From OM182 bacterium MED-G24 (GTDB lineage Bacteria > Pseudomonadota > Gammaproteobacteria > Pseudomonadales > Azotimanducaceae), in assembly GCA_002457275.1 (NCBI GenBank), contig NTKD01000005.1:1-60872 (forward strand): 60,872 bases of DNA. The letters run 5' to 3'. The translations under genes and the position numbers were made by a program. Positions 28,378 through 38,056 of this stretch are shown here, piece after piece (positions within the stretch are counted from its first letter, which is position 1; every line of letters starts with the position of its first letter). The notes below the pieces were generated by a model that did no database searches, was not told the DNA's origin, and worked only from the letters and a program-made list of their open reading frames with translations.

Positions 28378-29091
28378 ATGCCTACCGCGCCACAATACCA
28401 GCGCATCCTTCTGAAACTCAGTGGGGAAGCACTGGGCCTTGACGGCGTTGGGATCGATCCAGAAGTCCTGGATCGTACTGCCCTTGAAGTGGGACAGTTG
28501 ATTGGCATCGGGGTACAGGTTGGTATCGTCGTCGGTGGTGGAAACCTGTTCCGAGGAGCTGCCCTCCATGAGGCGGGCCTCGATCGCGTCACCGGCGATC
28601 ATATGGGGATGCTGGCGACCGTCATGAACGCACTCGCCATCAGGGATGCGCTTGAACGGGCCAATATTTCAACCGTCGTGATGTCTGCGATCCCGATGAG
28701 CGGGGTTGTGGAACACTATGATCGCCGATTGGCGATCAGGCACCTGACACAGGGGCGCGTTGTCATTTTCAGTGGTGGCACCGGGAATCCTTTTTTCACG
28801 ACCGACTCTGCTGCCTGTCTTCGTGGTATCGAAATCAATGCAGAAGTAGTACTGAAAGCGACCAAGGTTGATGGCGTATATTCTGCAGATCCCATGACAC
28901 ATCCCGACGCGGTGAAGTTTGACAGTTTGACCTATGACCAGGTGCTTGAACTTCAGCTTGGCGTCATGGACCTGACGGCGATCTGTCTAGCCCGCGATCA
29001 CAAAATGCCGCTACGCGTGTTTGCGATGGAGCAGACGGGTGCATTGCGCAACGCCATTGTTGGTGACGACGAGGGTACGCTGATCTGCTGA
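28378..29091 (+). CDS. pyrH: uridylate kinase
   Basis: PyrH phosphorylates UMP to UDP and belongs to the amino-acid kinase fold. The 237-residue protein shows [20 protein letters not shown] for phosphate binding, [15 protein letters not shown] and [16 protein letters not shown]. It lies 2 bp after tsf. PyrH and PyrG, both in this window, are consecutive parts of the UMP-to-CTP route. Confidence 0.96.
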   Translation: MPTAPQYQRILLKLSGEALGLDGVGIDPEVLDRTALEVGQLIGIGVQVGIVVGGGNLFRGAALHEAGLDRVTGDHMGMLATVMNALAIRDALERANISTVVMSAIPMSGVVEHYDRRLAIRHLTQGRVVIFSGGTGNPFFTTDSAACLRGIEINAEVVLKATKVDGVYSADPMTHPDAVKFDSLTYDQVLELQLGVMDLTAICLARDHKMPLRVFAMEQTGALRNAIVGDDEGTLIC

Positions 29092-29161
29092 ACCAGGTTG
29101 CCTGGCTGCGGCGTCACGACGGTGCGCGTGGAACAACTAATCAAGATGGGGTGTAAACGCC

Positions 29162-29719
29162 ATGCAGGAAGAGATCAAAGAAGACACGCAGGATCGAATG
29201 GCCAAGAGCGTGGCTGCACTCGAGCAGGCATTTGCCAAGATTCGAACGGGTCGAGCGCACCCAAGCCTGCTGGATGGTATCAGTGTGGATTATTATGGGA
29301 ATGATACGCCGCTGAATCAGGTCGCCAACGTCGTCGTGGAAGATGCACGGACCCTTGCTGTAACGCCGTGGGAAAAAAATATGATCCCGGATATTGAGAA
29401 AGCGATTCTGAAATCAGATCTTGGCCTGAACCCAACTTCAACCAGCGAGAAGATCCGAATTCCATTGCCTCCTCTGACGGAGGAAAACAGGCGCGACCTG
29501 ACCAAGATTGCCCGGAATGAGGCTGAGAATGCCCGAATCGCCATTCGAAATGTCCGACGGGATGCGAACAGTCTGCTCAAAGAGTTGCAGAAGGACAAGG
29601 ACATCACTGAGGACGAGCTTCATCGGGCAGAGGATGATATTCAGAAAATCACAGACGATCATGTCAAACAGGTAGAGGATACCTTGTCCGTGAAGGAAGC
29701 GGACCTGATGAAGATCTGA
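29162..29719 (+). CDS. frr: ribosome recycling factor
   Basis: RRF splits post-termination ribosomes with EF-G. The 185-residue protein has the typical [31 protein letters not shown] and long three-helix-bundle C-terminal half with [15 protein letters not shown] and [13 protein letters not shown]. The length is exactly that of the family. The next gene, cdsA, starts only 4 bp after its stop, so the uppS gene that usually intervenes is absent. Confidence 0.96.
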   Translation: MQEEIKEDTQDRMAKSVAALEQAFAKIRTGRAHPSLLDGISVDYYGNDTPLNQVANVVVEDARTLAVTPWEKNMIPDIEKAILKSDLGLNPTSTSEKIRIPLPPLTEENRRDLTKIARNEAENARIAIRNVRRDANSLLKELQKDKDITEDELHRAEDDIQKITDDHVKQVEDTLSVKEADLMKI

Positions 29720-29723
29720 TCGT

Positions 29724-30554
29724 ATGCTCGCGACGAGACTTCTGACCGCGCTGATCCTGGCGCCATTCGTAATAGGCGGCATCTTCCTGCTGCCGCCTGC
29801 AGGTTTCGCGCTTTTCATCGGGATTGTATTGACGATTTCCGCGTATGAGTGGGCGGATCTTTGCGGCTATGAGCATAACGGACAGGTTGTCTACACGGTT
29901 GTAGCGGCATCGGCGCTGTTTGCGTCAGTCTGGGTACCGCATGACTGGATCATTCCGCTGGTCGGGACTGGCATCCTGTGGTGGCTCGCTGCTCTGGTAT
30001 TTGTGATCCGCTACCCATTGCTGTCGTCTGTTTGGCAGGATCAATGGGTCCGTGCCTGTCTGGGTCTACTGATGATGGTGCCGGGTTATGTCGCTTTGAA
30101 TGTGATGAAGCAGTCGGTTGATGGTGGCTTTTGGATTTTCCTTTTGTTCATGCTGATCTGGAGCGCGGATGCGGGTGCGTATTTTGCTGGAAAGCTTCTG
30201 GGGCGTCGGAAACTTGCGCCGAGAGTCAGTCCAGGGAAATCCTGGGCGGGTCTCTATGGTGGACTGTTCGTGGCACTGTTGTTTGCTACGGGGTTGATCA
30301 CGTGGAAGGAAACGTCGATGCTTTTCTCACCCGTCGGGATCACCCTGCTCGTTGGTTGTGGCGTTGTGGTCCTGGTCTCGGTGCTTGGAGACCTGACTGA
30401 GAGTATGTTCAAGCGACACCGCGGCGTTAAGGATTCGGGTAACCTGCTGCCGGGACATGGCGGTATGCTCGATCGCATTGATGGATTACTGGCGGCGAGT
30501 CCCGTATTCGGTTTGTTGCTGTTCAGTGTGACCGGCATCGTGGATGTCGTATAG
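29724..30554 (+). CDS. cdsA: phosphatidate cytidylyltransferase
   Basis: CdsA makes CDP-diacylglycerol from phosphatidate and CTP for all phospholipids. The 276-residue integral membrane protein has about seven or eight hydrophobic segments and the family signature SADAGAYFAGKLLGRRKLAP, VSPGKSWAGLYGG and KRHRGVKDSGNLLPGHGGML followed by DRIDGL. It is 4 bp after frr. Upstream uppS and downstream dxr, both expected from the Pseudomonas order, are missing. Confidence 0.95.
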   Translation: MLATRLLTALILAPFVIGGIFLLPPAGFALFIGIVLTISAYEWADLCGYEHNGQVVYTVVAASALFASVWVPHDWIIPLVGTGILWWLAALVFVIRYPLLSSVWQDQWVRACLGLLMMVPGYVALNVMKQSVDGGFWIFLLFMLIWSADAGAYFAGKLLGRRKLAPRVSPGKSWAGLYGGLFVALLFATGLITWKETSMLFSPVGITLLVGCGVVVLVSVLGDLTESMFKRHRGVKDSGNLLPGHGGMLDRIDGLLAASPVFGLLLFSVTGIVDVV

Positions 30555-30696
30555 ATGAACGTTTGGATCATGAAAGATCGCGCATTTGATGGGCATATGA
30601 ACTAATGGACGAAGCTGCGATCCTAGAGAAAGTCGAGACGAGTGCGGCAAATGCGAGTGTCGCAAAACAGAGGAACCCGGTGGTGGGACCCTGCCC

Positions 30697-32124
30697 GTGA
30701 TAGAGATCATCCAGAGTCTCGTGGCACTGATCGTCACCTTGTTGGTGCTGGTCACGATTCACGAATACGGACACTACATTGTCGCAAGATGGTGTGGCGT
30801 TCATGTCCTGCGTTTCTCGGTAGGCTTCGGTCGTCCGCTCTGGATGAGGCGAGGGCCTGTACCGGTGTTACCGCCTCCACCGCCTGATCAGGACATTGCG
30901 ACTCGCAGTAACGAATCGCTCGAAGGTACCGAGTTTGTCGTCGCCGGGATTCCGCTGGGTGGTTACGTCAAGATGCTGGACGAGCGGGAGGGATTTGTCC
31001 CTGACGACCAGCTTCATCTTGCCTTCAATCGAAAACCCGTGTGGCAGCGAATCGCGATCGCAGCGGCGGGTCCCATCGCCAACTTTCTCCTGGCCATTGT
31101 TGCTTACTGGGTTCTGTACAGCGTTGGTGTGACCGGGTTGACCCCTCGACTGGGGGACATCGATGAGGCGTCAAAAGCGGGTCAGGCGGGTCTGTCAGTA
31201 GGCCAGGAGATCGTCGCGGTGGACGGTGTTCCGACACGAACCTGGTCCGATGTGAACATGCAACTGTTCCAGCGTATTGGCGACACAGGACGCATTGTTT
31301 TCGACGTGCGTGATCCGGCAGATGGTCTGGACACCTATGTCGATCAATATGTGGTTGAGGTCCAGAACTGGCTGTCTGATGCGGAGGAGCCGTACCCGAC
31401 AAGAGACCTTGGCATGAGTTCGTGGTCACCACCACTACCGGCAAAACTGGGTTCCATTGTGAGTGGTGAACCCGCCGAACGCGCAGGGTTTCGTCAGGGG
31501 GACCATGTGAGGACCGCGAATGGTGATGTGATCGAGGATTGGTACGATTGGGTTGATGTGGTGAAATCGAACCCCAATCGGAGGATTGATGCCGAGGTTG
31601 AACGCGCCGGTGAGTTGGTCGCGCTGTCGGTAGTACCCCGGCCGAGAAATGTGAACGGTCAGGACGAGGGCTTTTTTGGTGCGTCTGTAGAGATGGTTGC
31701 GTTGCCCGATGATATGTATCGGGATGTAAGGCATCCGGTCTATTCAGCGTGGGTCCCGGCTCTTGAAAGAACCTGGTCGGTGACGACGTTTACCTTGAAT
31801 GCGATCGGAAAAATGATCGTGGGGGCGATATCACCGAAGAATCTGTCTGGACCGATTACCATTGCCCAGGTGGCGTCCGCGTCGGCAGAATCCGGTTTTG
31901 AGACATTTATTGGTTTCCTGGCGTTGCTGAGTATCAGTCTGGCGGTGATCAATCTGATGCCGATACCAATGCTGGATGGGGGTCACCTTGTGTACTACCT
32001 ATTCGAGGCGATTTTCAGAAAGCCTGTGCCGGAGAGAGTCCAGGAGTGGGGGCTGAAGGTCGGTCTCTTTTTGATTGTCAGCATTATGGTGCTGGCGTTC
32101 TATAATGATCTGACGAGGCTTTAG
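30697..32124 (+). CDS. rseP: RIP zinc metalloprotease RseP
   Basis: RseP is the site-2 intramembrane protease that cleaves anti-sigma factor RseA to release sigma-E. The 475-residue protein has HEYGHYIVARWCGV with the HExxH zinc site in the first transmembrane helix, two PDZ domains (about 135-220 and 225-320) and a C-terminal membrane segment with LMPIPMLDGGHLVYY carrying the third ligand. A proline run (VLPPPPPDQD) near residue 60 is unusual. The start is GTG 30697. It overlaps bamA by 1 bp, and its envelope-stress role suits that neighbour. Confidence 0.94.
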   Translation: MIEIIQSLVALIVTLLVLVTIHEYGHYIVARWCGVHVLRFSVGFGRPLWMRRGPVPVLPPPPPDQDIATRSNESLEGTEFVVAGIPLGGYVKMLDEREGFVPDDQLHLAFNRKPVWQRIAIAAAGPIANFLLAIVAYWVLYSVGVTGLTPRLGDIDEASKAGQAGLSVGQEIVAVDGVPTRTWSDVNMQLFQRIGDTGRIVFDVRDPADGLDTYVDQYVVEVQNWLSDAEEPYPTRDLGMSSWSPPLPAKLGSIVSGEPAERAGFRQGDHVRTANGDVIEDWYDWVDVVKSNPNRRIDAEVERAGELVALSVVPRPRNVNGQDEGFFGASVEMVALPDDMYRDVRHPVYSAWVPALERTWSVTTFTLNAIGKMIVGAISPKNLSGPITIAQVASASAESGFETFIGFLALLSISLAVINLMPIPMLDGGHLVYYLFEAIFRKPVPERVQEWGLKVGLFLIVSIMVLAFYNDLTRL

Positions 32125-34478
32125 TGGTGCGAGATGTGTTTGAGTCGTTGAAGCGCGGCTGTCAGGGTCTGCTGGTTGTTGTCGTGCTGCTGGCATCTGC
32201 ATCTGCGATGGCTTTTAGGGTCAGTGACATCCGGGTGGAGGGGCTGCAACGGGTTTCTGCAGGTACCGTCTTCAGTTCCATACCCTTCAACGTGGGTGAT
32301 GACATTGATGAGCTTGGCTTCCGCGAGGTGATTCGGGAACTGTTCAGGAATGGCTCATTCGATGACGTTCAGGTCGGGCGTGATGGGACGGTGCTGGTCA
32401 TTATCGTCAAGGAACGACCGACGATTGATGATATCGACATCAAGGGTAACAAAGCGATCGGGGAAGAGGACCTGCTTGATGGCCTGTCAAAGTCTGGTCT
32501 TGCGTCCGGGGAAATACTGAAGAAGGTAACGCTCGAACATATCCGGGCCGACCTGGAGCGACAGTACATTTCCCAGGGCCGTTATGATGCCAATATCGAA
32601 ACCGAAATCGAGGAGCTGCCGAGAAACCGCGTCAAGGTCGTGATTGATGTCGACGAAGGTGCTACATCCGGTATCCGCCACATCAATATCGTAGGTAATT
32701 CAGTCTTCAGTGACGATGAACTGGAGGGACTGATGGAGATGCGACTGCCTCGCTGGTGGGCACCGCTCAGCAAGCGGCATCTGTATTCAAGAGAGAAGCT
32801 GACAGGTGATTTGGAGACCATTGAATCCTGGTACCTGGATCGTGGGTTTCTGAACTTTGCGATCGAATCCACCCAGGTCGCCATCGGTGCCAACAAGGAA
32901 GATGTGTACGTCACACTGAACGTGATTGAAGGCGAGCAATACGATGTGTCATCGGTTGACGTGGCCGGCGACCTGAAGGATGTGAATGAAGACCTGGTGC
33001 GCCGACTGATCCTGGTCAGACCGAAACAACGGTTTTCCCGCGAACTCATCTCCTTGTCTGAGCAACGCATAGAGCGAGCTTTTGGTAATTCAGGGTACAC
33101 GTTCGCGACTGTCACTGGCCAACCCACAGCGGAAGCTGAAGACAACACCGTCGACATCAAGTTTTTTGTGGACGCGGGCTCGCGGGCCTATGTCAGGCGG
33201 ATTGATTTCACGGGCAACACGGTGACCCAGGACGGAGTTCTGCGTCGCGAGATGCGTCAGATGGAGGGGGGCTGGGCATCCACAGCGGCCATCGAAAATT
33301 CGAAGATTCGACTGGAACGCCTTGGATTCTTCCAGCAGGGGGTCACGGTAGAGACGCCTGAGGTTCCAGGCGTTGATGATCAGGTTGATGTGCAATATAC
33401 CGTTGAGGAGGCTCCCTCCGGTGCCATTTCAGCGACGTTTGGCTACAGCCAGGGAACCGGGCTGATCCTTGGACTTGGCTACCAGGAGTCCAACGTGTTT
33501 GGAACCGGGAACAGCGTCAATCTCAGTATCAACCAGTCCGACTTTCAGACTGCTTATAGCTTCTCGTTTTTTGACCCGTACTTCACCGCCGATGGTGTCA
33601 GCCGTGGCTTTAACCTGTTTTTCCGCCAAAGTGATTTCAACGAACGAAACATCGCGAGGTTTTCCACAGATTCCTGGGGTGGTGGCGTCAACTTCGGTTA
33701 CCCGATTTCTGAAATCTCCCGGGTAGGCATCGCATTCAATTATGAGAACACGACCATCAAGGAAGGGGTGTTTCCAGCTCAGGAGATTTCCCGGTTCCTT
33801 TCGGAAGAAGGTAAGCAGTTTGATCTGGTATCGGTGACAGGGTCCTACGTGATGTCCGCATTGAACAGCGGTCTGCTGCCGAGTGCCGGGCGCAGCCAGA
33901 GTCTGCGTTTTGAGACCACCGTCCCGGGCAGTCAGCTTGAGTTCTACAAAATCAGCTACACGGGCCAGATATTCTTTCCGCTAACGAGAGACTTTACGCT
34001 GCGACTACGTGCGGATCTTGGATATGGTGGCACCTACGGCAGCACCGCGACCTTCCCGTTCTACAAACACTTCTTTGCGGGTGGATTCGGCTCGGTGCGT
34101 GGATACGAACAGAGTACCCTGGGTCCACGGTCGACACCCTCACCAGCGAATATCTTCAGCGGACTGGAGCCGATCGGCGGAAATGTCCTGGTCGAGGCTG
34201 GCGCCGAATTGTTGTTCCGTCTGCCTTTTATCGAGGACCAGCGTCAAATGCAGTCTACGGTGTTCCTTGAAGGTGCGAACGTCTTCAACACGAAATGCTC
34301 AGAATTCAGCATCCTCTGTCGGGATATCGACGAAGGTGAACTGAGGTATTCGATTGGATTGGGCTTTACCTGGGTGACTGGTTTGGCGCCTTTGTCTTTC
34401 AGTCTATCCTACCCATTGAACAGCCGTGATGGGGATGAAGTTCAGACATTTCAATTTGAATTGGGAACCAGCCGTTAG
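32124..34478 (+). CDS. bamA: outer membrane protein assembly factor BamA
   Basis: BamA inserts beta-barrel proteins into the outer membrane. The 784-residue precursor has a signal peptide (LLVVVVLLASASAMAF), five POTRA domains (about 28-430), and an Omp85 barrel with the diagnostic GGFGSVRGYEQSTLGPRS on loop 6 and a final beta-strand ending in TSR. GTG 32124 overlaps the rseP stop. The gene precedes skp, whose chaperone delivers barrels to BamA. Confidence 0.95.
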   Translation: MVRDVFESLKRGCQGLLVVVVLLASASAMAFRVSDIRVEGLQRVSAGTVFSSIPFNVGDDIDELGFREVIRELFRNGSFDDVQVGRDGTVLVIIVKERPTIDDIDIKGNKAIGEEDLLDGLSKSGLASGEILKKVTLEHIRADLERQYISQGRYDANIETEIEELPRNRVKVVIDVDEGATSGIRHINIVGNSVFSDDELEGLMEMRLPRWWAPLSKRHLYSREKLTGDLETIESWYLDRGFLNFAIESTQVAIGANKEDVYVTLNVIEGEQYDVSSVDVAGDLKDVNEDLVRRLILVRPKQRFSRELISLSEQRIERAFGNSGYTFATVTGQPTAEAEDNTVDIKFFVDAGSRAYVRRIDFTGNTVTQDGVLRREMRQMEGGWASTAAIENSKIRLERLGFFQQGVTVETPEVPGVDDQVDVQYTVEEAPSGAISATFGYSQGTGLILGLGYQESNVFGTGNSVNLSINQSDFQTAYSFSFFDPYFTADGVSRGFNLFFRQSDFNERNIARFSTDSWGGGVNFGYPISEISRVGIAFNYENTTIKEGVFPAQEISRFLSEEGKQFDLVSVTGSYVMSALNSGLLPSAGRSQSLRFETTVPGSQLEFYKISYTGQIFFPLTRDFTLRLRADLGYGGTYGSTATFPFYKHFFAGGFGSVRGYEQSTLGPRSTPSPANIFSGLEPIGGNVLVEAGAELLFRLPFIEDQRQMQSTVFLEGANVFNTKCSEFSILCRDIDEGELRYSIGLGFTWVTGLAPLSFSLSYPLNSRDGDEVQTFQFELGTSR

Positions 34479-34796
34479 ATCGTCGGGCGAGTGTTTGACA
34501 ATGGTGTCGATGAGGGGCTCGATGAGGGGTGTCGACGATGAACACTCGATGGTTCAGAACGTGGAGAAAGCGCGGAGAGAACCCGGAGAATGGTGTCCAG
34601 AAGAAACCATTTCCCCTTCGGGTGGTCTGAGTAGTGTTGTTGATTGAATCCCCCAGGGGGATGTGACAACATCGCGGCCTTCATCAAAGGTTGCAGACGC
34701 TTTTGGTATCGGACGTTTTCTGGTGATGTCGTTTTCGTGTGAGAACGTTTTACGTGTGACGACGTGCTACGTGTGAATAAATGATGGGGAATCGCT
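34479..34796 (+). other. repeat-rich intergenic region between bamA and skp
   Basis: This 318 bp stretch has no supported gene. It holds a long-range inverted repeat (CGAGTGTT 34488-34495 with AACACTCG 34541-34548), a direct repeat TCGATGAGGGG at 34507-34517 and 34519-34529, an inverted repeat ATCCCCCAGGGGGAT at 34648-34662, and three 17 bp tandem units just before skp. The skp promoter is presumably here; I could not identify a sigma-E consensus. Confidence 0.6.
34730..34780 (+). repeat. three 17-bp tandem repeats upstream of skp
   Basis: Each unit contains CGTGTGA at the same phase (at 34736, 34753 and 34770), with surrounding bases partly conserved, such as GTTTTACGTGTGACGAC at 34747-34763. 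The array ends about 17 bp before the GTG start of skp, so it occupies the position of a leader or operator. Confidence 0.65.
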
Positions 34797-35336
34797 GTGC
34801 GACGCATGACAAGAATTATCCAACGACCTTCGACCCTGGCTGCCACTCTGGCGTTGCTGGTGAGCATGGTCAGTCTGCCAGTTTTGTCAGAGATCAAGAT
34901 CGGCGTTGTCAACGTACAGGGCGCGATTCTTGCATCTGAGGAAGCCAAGAGGCTGACGGCACAAATCCAGGGAGAGTTCAGGGAAGACGAGCAGGCGATA
35001 ATCGCACTGCAGACCGAAGCGAACACCAAGCTGCAGCAAATGCAAAAAGATGCAGAGGTGATGAGTGAAGCGGAACGTCGCCGCGTCCAACAGGAACTGG
35101 AAAGCATCAACAACGATTTTGTCTATCAGCGTCAAAAGCTTCAGCGTCAGATTGATGAGCGTCAACAGGAATTGTTCGCTGGGATCGATCAGAAGGTCAG
35201 CAAGGCGATCGAAGACCTAGTACGAGATGATGACTTCGACATTATCATTCCGCGACAGGCCGCGATCTATGTGTCCGATGTCTACGATGTTACCCGGAAG
35301 GTGACAGAGAAACTGAATAGTTACGATCGGCAGTAA
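34797..35336 (+). CDS. skp: periplasmic chaperone Skp/OmpH
   Basis: Skp is a trimeric periplasmic holdase for unfolded outer-membrane proteins. The 179-residue precursor has an N-terminal signal peptide (ATLALLVSMVSLPVLS), the start of the body domain in IKIGVVNVQGAILAS, long coiled-coil tentacle helices rich in Gln/Glu/Arg/Lys (about 45-125), and a C-terminal body segment with DDDFDIIIPRQAAIYVSD. The start is GTG 34797; an ATG three codons downstream is equally possible. It follows bamA and precedes lpxD, as in most gammaproteobacteria. Confidence 0.92.
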   Translation: MRRMTRIIQRPSTLAATLALLVSMVSLPVLSEIKIGVVNVQGAILASEEAKRLTAQIQGEFREDEQAIIALQTEANTKLQQMQKDAEVMSEAERRRVQQELESINNDFVYQRQKLQRQIDERQQELFAGIDQKVSKAIEDLVRDDDFDIIIPRQAAIYVSDVYDVTRKVTEKLNSYDRQ

Positions 35337-35363
35337 CGCGCCCGCAGCCCACACACTACACAA

Positions 35364-36416
35364 GTGGCCTGGACGCTCGCGCAGATAGCAGATCAGTTCG
35401 ATCTGACGCTGCGGGGTGACGGGTCGGTGTCCATCAATGGACTCGCGAATCTCGCTGAAGCGAAGTCGGATCAACTGGCGTTTCTTTTCAGTCCTGCCTA
35501 CGCGCGATACCTGACAGAAACAGAGGCAGCTGCGGTCGTTTTGCGCCCGGACCAGGCGGATCTGTGCGCCAGCCCCGTCCTTCTTTCCGACAATCCACGT
35601 CTGGCCTGGGCCAACGTAGCTACTCTGTTTGATCGCACGCCAGAACCGGATGGTCTCGTCCATTCGTCCGCGATCGTCGATCCATCTGCAAAGATAGGCG
35701 ATGATGTCACGCTTGGACCCAACGTCGTGGTGGCTGCTGACGTTATCGTAGGTGATCGTGTCCACATCGGCGCCGGGGCAGTGCTCGGAGAAGGTGTCGT
35801 CATTGGCGAGGATACCTGGATCGGTCCCAACGCGACGCTATATCACCATGTCGATGTGGGTGCGCGTTGTAAGCTCCATGCCGGGGTAATAATTGGTGCC
35901 GATGGGTTCGGCTACGAGCCCGGACCGACAGGTCTGGTTCCGATCCCTCAGATCTATGGCGTTCGGATTGGGAATGATGTTGACCTGGGTGCGGGTACCA
36001 CTGTTGATCGTGGTGCACTGAATGACACCGAAATAGGTGATGGTTCAAAACTGGACAACCAGGTGCAGGTCGGTCATGGCACTCGCATTGGCAGTCAAAC
36101 AGCGATTTCTGGTTGTACCGCGATTGCGGGGACTACACGCATCGGATCGTTCTGTTTGATTGGTGGCGCAGTAGGTATCATTGATAACATAGAAATCTGT
36201 GATCGGGTGGAGATCACGGCCATGACACTGGTGAGTCAGTCGATCACCGAGAGTGGACGTTACTCTTCCGGAACCGGACTTATGCCCAGCAACAGGTGGA
36301 GACGCGCCGTGGCGGGGATCAGGCGTATTGATGGGTTGTTAAAGCGCGTGCGCAGACTGGAATCCGACGTCGGCGGAAAGGGTGAAGATGGTCTCGGGAC
36401 AGGAAAAGGTGACTAG
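35364..36416 (+). CDS. lpxD: UDP-3-O-(3-hydroxyacyl)glucosamine N-acyltransferase
   Basis: LpxD adds the second hydroxyacyl chain in lipid A synthesis. The 350-residue protein has the N-terminal uridine-binding domain, a left-handed beta-helix of hexapeptide repeats (about 100-300), GADGFGYEP, and LDNQVQVGHGTRIG containing the catalytic His. The start is GTG 35364, since no ATG fits; the ribosome site is weak. It follows skp by 27 bp, suggesting one transcript. Confidence 0.94.
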   Translation: MAWTLAQIADQFDLTLRGDGSVSINGLANLAEAKSDQLAFLFSPAYARYLTETEAAAVVLRPDQADLCASPVLLSDNPRLAWANVATLFDRTPEPDGLVHSSAIVDPSAKIGDDVTLGPNVVVAADVIVGDRVHIGAGAVLGEGVVIGEDTWIGPNATLYHHVDVGARCKLHAGVIIGADGFGYEPGPTGLVPIPQIYGVRIGNDVDLGAGTTVDRGALNDTEIGDGSKLDNQVQVGHGTRIGSQTAISGCTAIAGTTRIGSFCLIGGAVGIIDNIEICDRVEITAMTLVSQSITESGRYSSGTGLMPSNRWRRAVAGIRRIDGLLKRVRRLESDVGGKGEDGLGTGKGD

Positions 36417-36431
36417 AGTAGGCATGTGTGC

Positions 36432-36869
36432 ATGGAAGTAACTGATATATGGAAATACCTGCCGCATCGCTACCCGTTTCTGCTGGTTGATCGCGTTCTA
36501 GAGTTTGAAGAGAACCAACGTATCGTGACCATGAAGAACATCACGATCAACGAACCGCAGTTTAACGGCCACTTCCCGGAAACGCCGGTGTTTCCCGGCG
36601 TGATGATCGTTGAAGCCCTGGCTCAATCAGCTGGGATTCTGGCTTTTCGGAGCCGCGATCGAACGTTGGACGACGGCTATATCTACTACCTTGCAGGTAC
36701 AGACAAAACCAAATTCAAACGTTCTGTTATTCCCGGCGATCAGCTTCGTCTTGAAGTGGAGATCATCAACCTGCGCACTCACTGGATGAAGGCGCAGGGC
36801 AAAGCGTTTGTAGGCGACACGCTGGTCTGCTCCTCGATCCTTACCTGTGCAGAACAGAAAGTCTCCTGA
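36432..36869 (+). CDS. fabZ: 3-hydroxyacyl-[acyl-carrier-protein] dehydratase FabZ
   Basis: FabZ dehydrates beta-hydroxyacyl-ACP in fatty acid elongation and competes with lipid A enzymes for hydroxymyristoyl-ACP. The 145-residue hot-dog protein shows YLPHRYPFLLVDRVLE and GHFPETPVFPGVMIVEALAQ with the catalytic His and Glu. ATG 36432 matches the family start; GTG 36426 would add two residues. Its end overlaps lpxB by 23 bp, so the usual intervening lpxA is missing. Confidence 0.95.
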   Translation: MEVTDIWKYLPHRYPFLLVDRVLEFEENQRIVTMKNITINEPQFNGHFPETPVFPGVMIVEALAQSAGILAFRSRDRTLDDGYIYYLAGTDKTKFKRSVIPGDQLRLEVEIINLRTHWMKAQGKAFVGDTLVCSSILTCAEQKVS

Positions 36870-38040
36870 TCCACTGAACATTGCTTTGGTCGCCGGAGAG
36901 GCTTCCGGTGACAACCTCGGTGCCTCCCTGATGAAAGCGCTTTCCTTGCGCTGTCCAGGCTCGCGTTTTGTGGGGATAGGCGGTGATCGGATGTCCGCGG
37001 CAGGCCAGGAGGCCTGGCTCCATTCGGATGAGTTATCCGTCAATGGCATTGTCGATCCGCTGAAGCGTCTGCCATCAATTCTCAGAACGCTATATGACAG
37101 CAGGGACCGAATTCTCGCAGCTGGGGTGGACTGTTTTGTCGGTGTGGATTTCAATTTCTTCAACCTGTGGTTAGCGGGTCTGTTACGCGCTCGAGGTGTC
37201 ACAACGGTTCACTACGTTTCCCCCACCGTTTGGGCATGGCGCACCGGCCGGTTGAAGAAGATCAAACGAAGCGTGGACCTGATGCTGACGCTGTATCCGT
37301 TTGAGGCGGAGATTTACGCACAGCATGGCATTCGAGCCACATTTGTTGGTCACCCGCGGGCCGACCTGATTGAACCGCTCGATGGCGACACACCTGAGGC
37401 CACCCTCAACAATATTGAAGTGGCAAGACGAGAGGCAGCCGTGAACCTGGGCGCAGACCCTGCGGTCCTGACAATTGCACTGTTACCGGGGAGCCGAGGT
37501 GCCGAAGTTGCGACTTCCGGTATGGACTTTCTCGAAGCGGCGACTCTCTTGCAGACAAACCTGGACAAACCCGTGCAGTTCCTCATTCCTGCCGCGAATC
37601 AGCGCCGGCGTGAGCAGATCGAGTCTATGGTGGAGAGACTTCGGGTCAACATGCGGGTCTCGGTGAACAACGATGCACTTCAGAGTATGTCTGCCAGTCA
37701 CGTGGTGCTCGCGAATGGTGGCACGGCCACATTGGAGGCCATGCTTTTGCGCAAACCCATGGTGATGTCCTATCGGCTGGGTGCCGCGACGTATGCGTTG
37801 GTGTCACGGATGATGAAGATCGATCACTTTGCGTTGCCCAATATCCTGGCGGGAAGGACATTGGTGCCGGAATTGATACAGAAGTCGGCGACGCCTGAGC
37901 GGTTGGCAGAGGCTGTCGAAGCGGAACTGATACGAGACCCAGGCGAGCTGCTGGCCGAGTTCGGGCGCATTCATGCCCAACTGCGTCAGGATGCGGGTGG
38001 ACGTGCGGCGGACGCTGTCTTGGCACTGATTCGGCCCTAG
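36847..38040 (+). CDS. lpxB: lipid-A-disaccharide synthase
   Basis: LpxB condenses UDP-diacylglucosamine and lipid X to the lipid A disaccharide. The 397-residue GT-B protein has [46 protein letters not shown] and the donor-site region [23 protein letters not shown] 36847 lies inside fabZ, an overlap of 23 bp that places the coding start before the family's first beta strand. The position right after fabZ rather than after lpxA is the notable feature. Confidence 0.94.
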   Translation: MQNRKSPDPLNIALVAGEASGDNLGASLMKALSLRCPGSRFVGIGGDRMSAAGQEAWLHSDELSVNGIVDPLKRLPSILRTLYDSRDRILAAGVDCFVGVDFNFFNLWLAGLLRARGVTTVHYVSPTVWAWRTGRLKKIKRSVDLMLTLYPFEAEIYAQHGIRATFVGHPRADLIEPLDGDTPEATLNNIEVARREAAVNLGADPAVLTIALLPGSRGAEVATSGMDFLEAATLLQTNLDKPVQFLIPAANQRRREQIESMVERLRVNMRVSVNNDALQSMSASHVVLANGGTATLEAMLLRKPMVMSYRLGAATYALVSRMMKIDHFALPNILAGRTLVPELIQKSATPERLAEAVEAELIRDPGELLAEFGRIHAQLRQDAGGRAADAVLALIRP

Positions 38041-38056
38041 GAAAGTCACGCGATGG

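Noticed and set aside
34426-34647. 73-codon frame after bamA
   Set aside because: It begins inside bamA in another frame and runs through repeats; no motifs or ribosome site.
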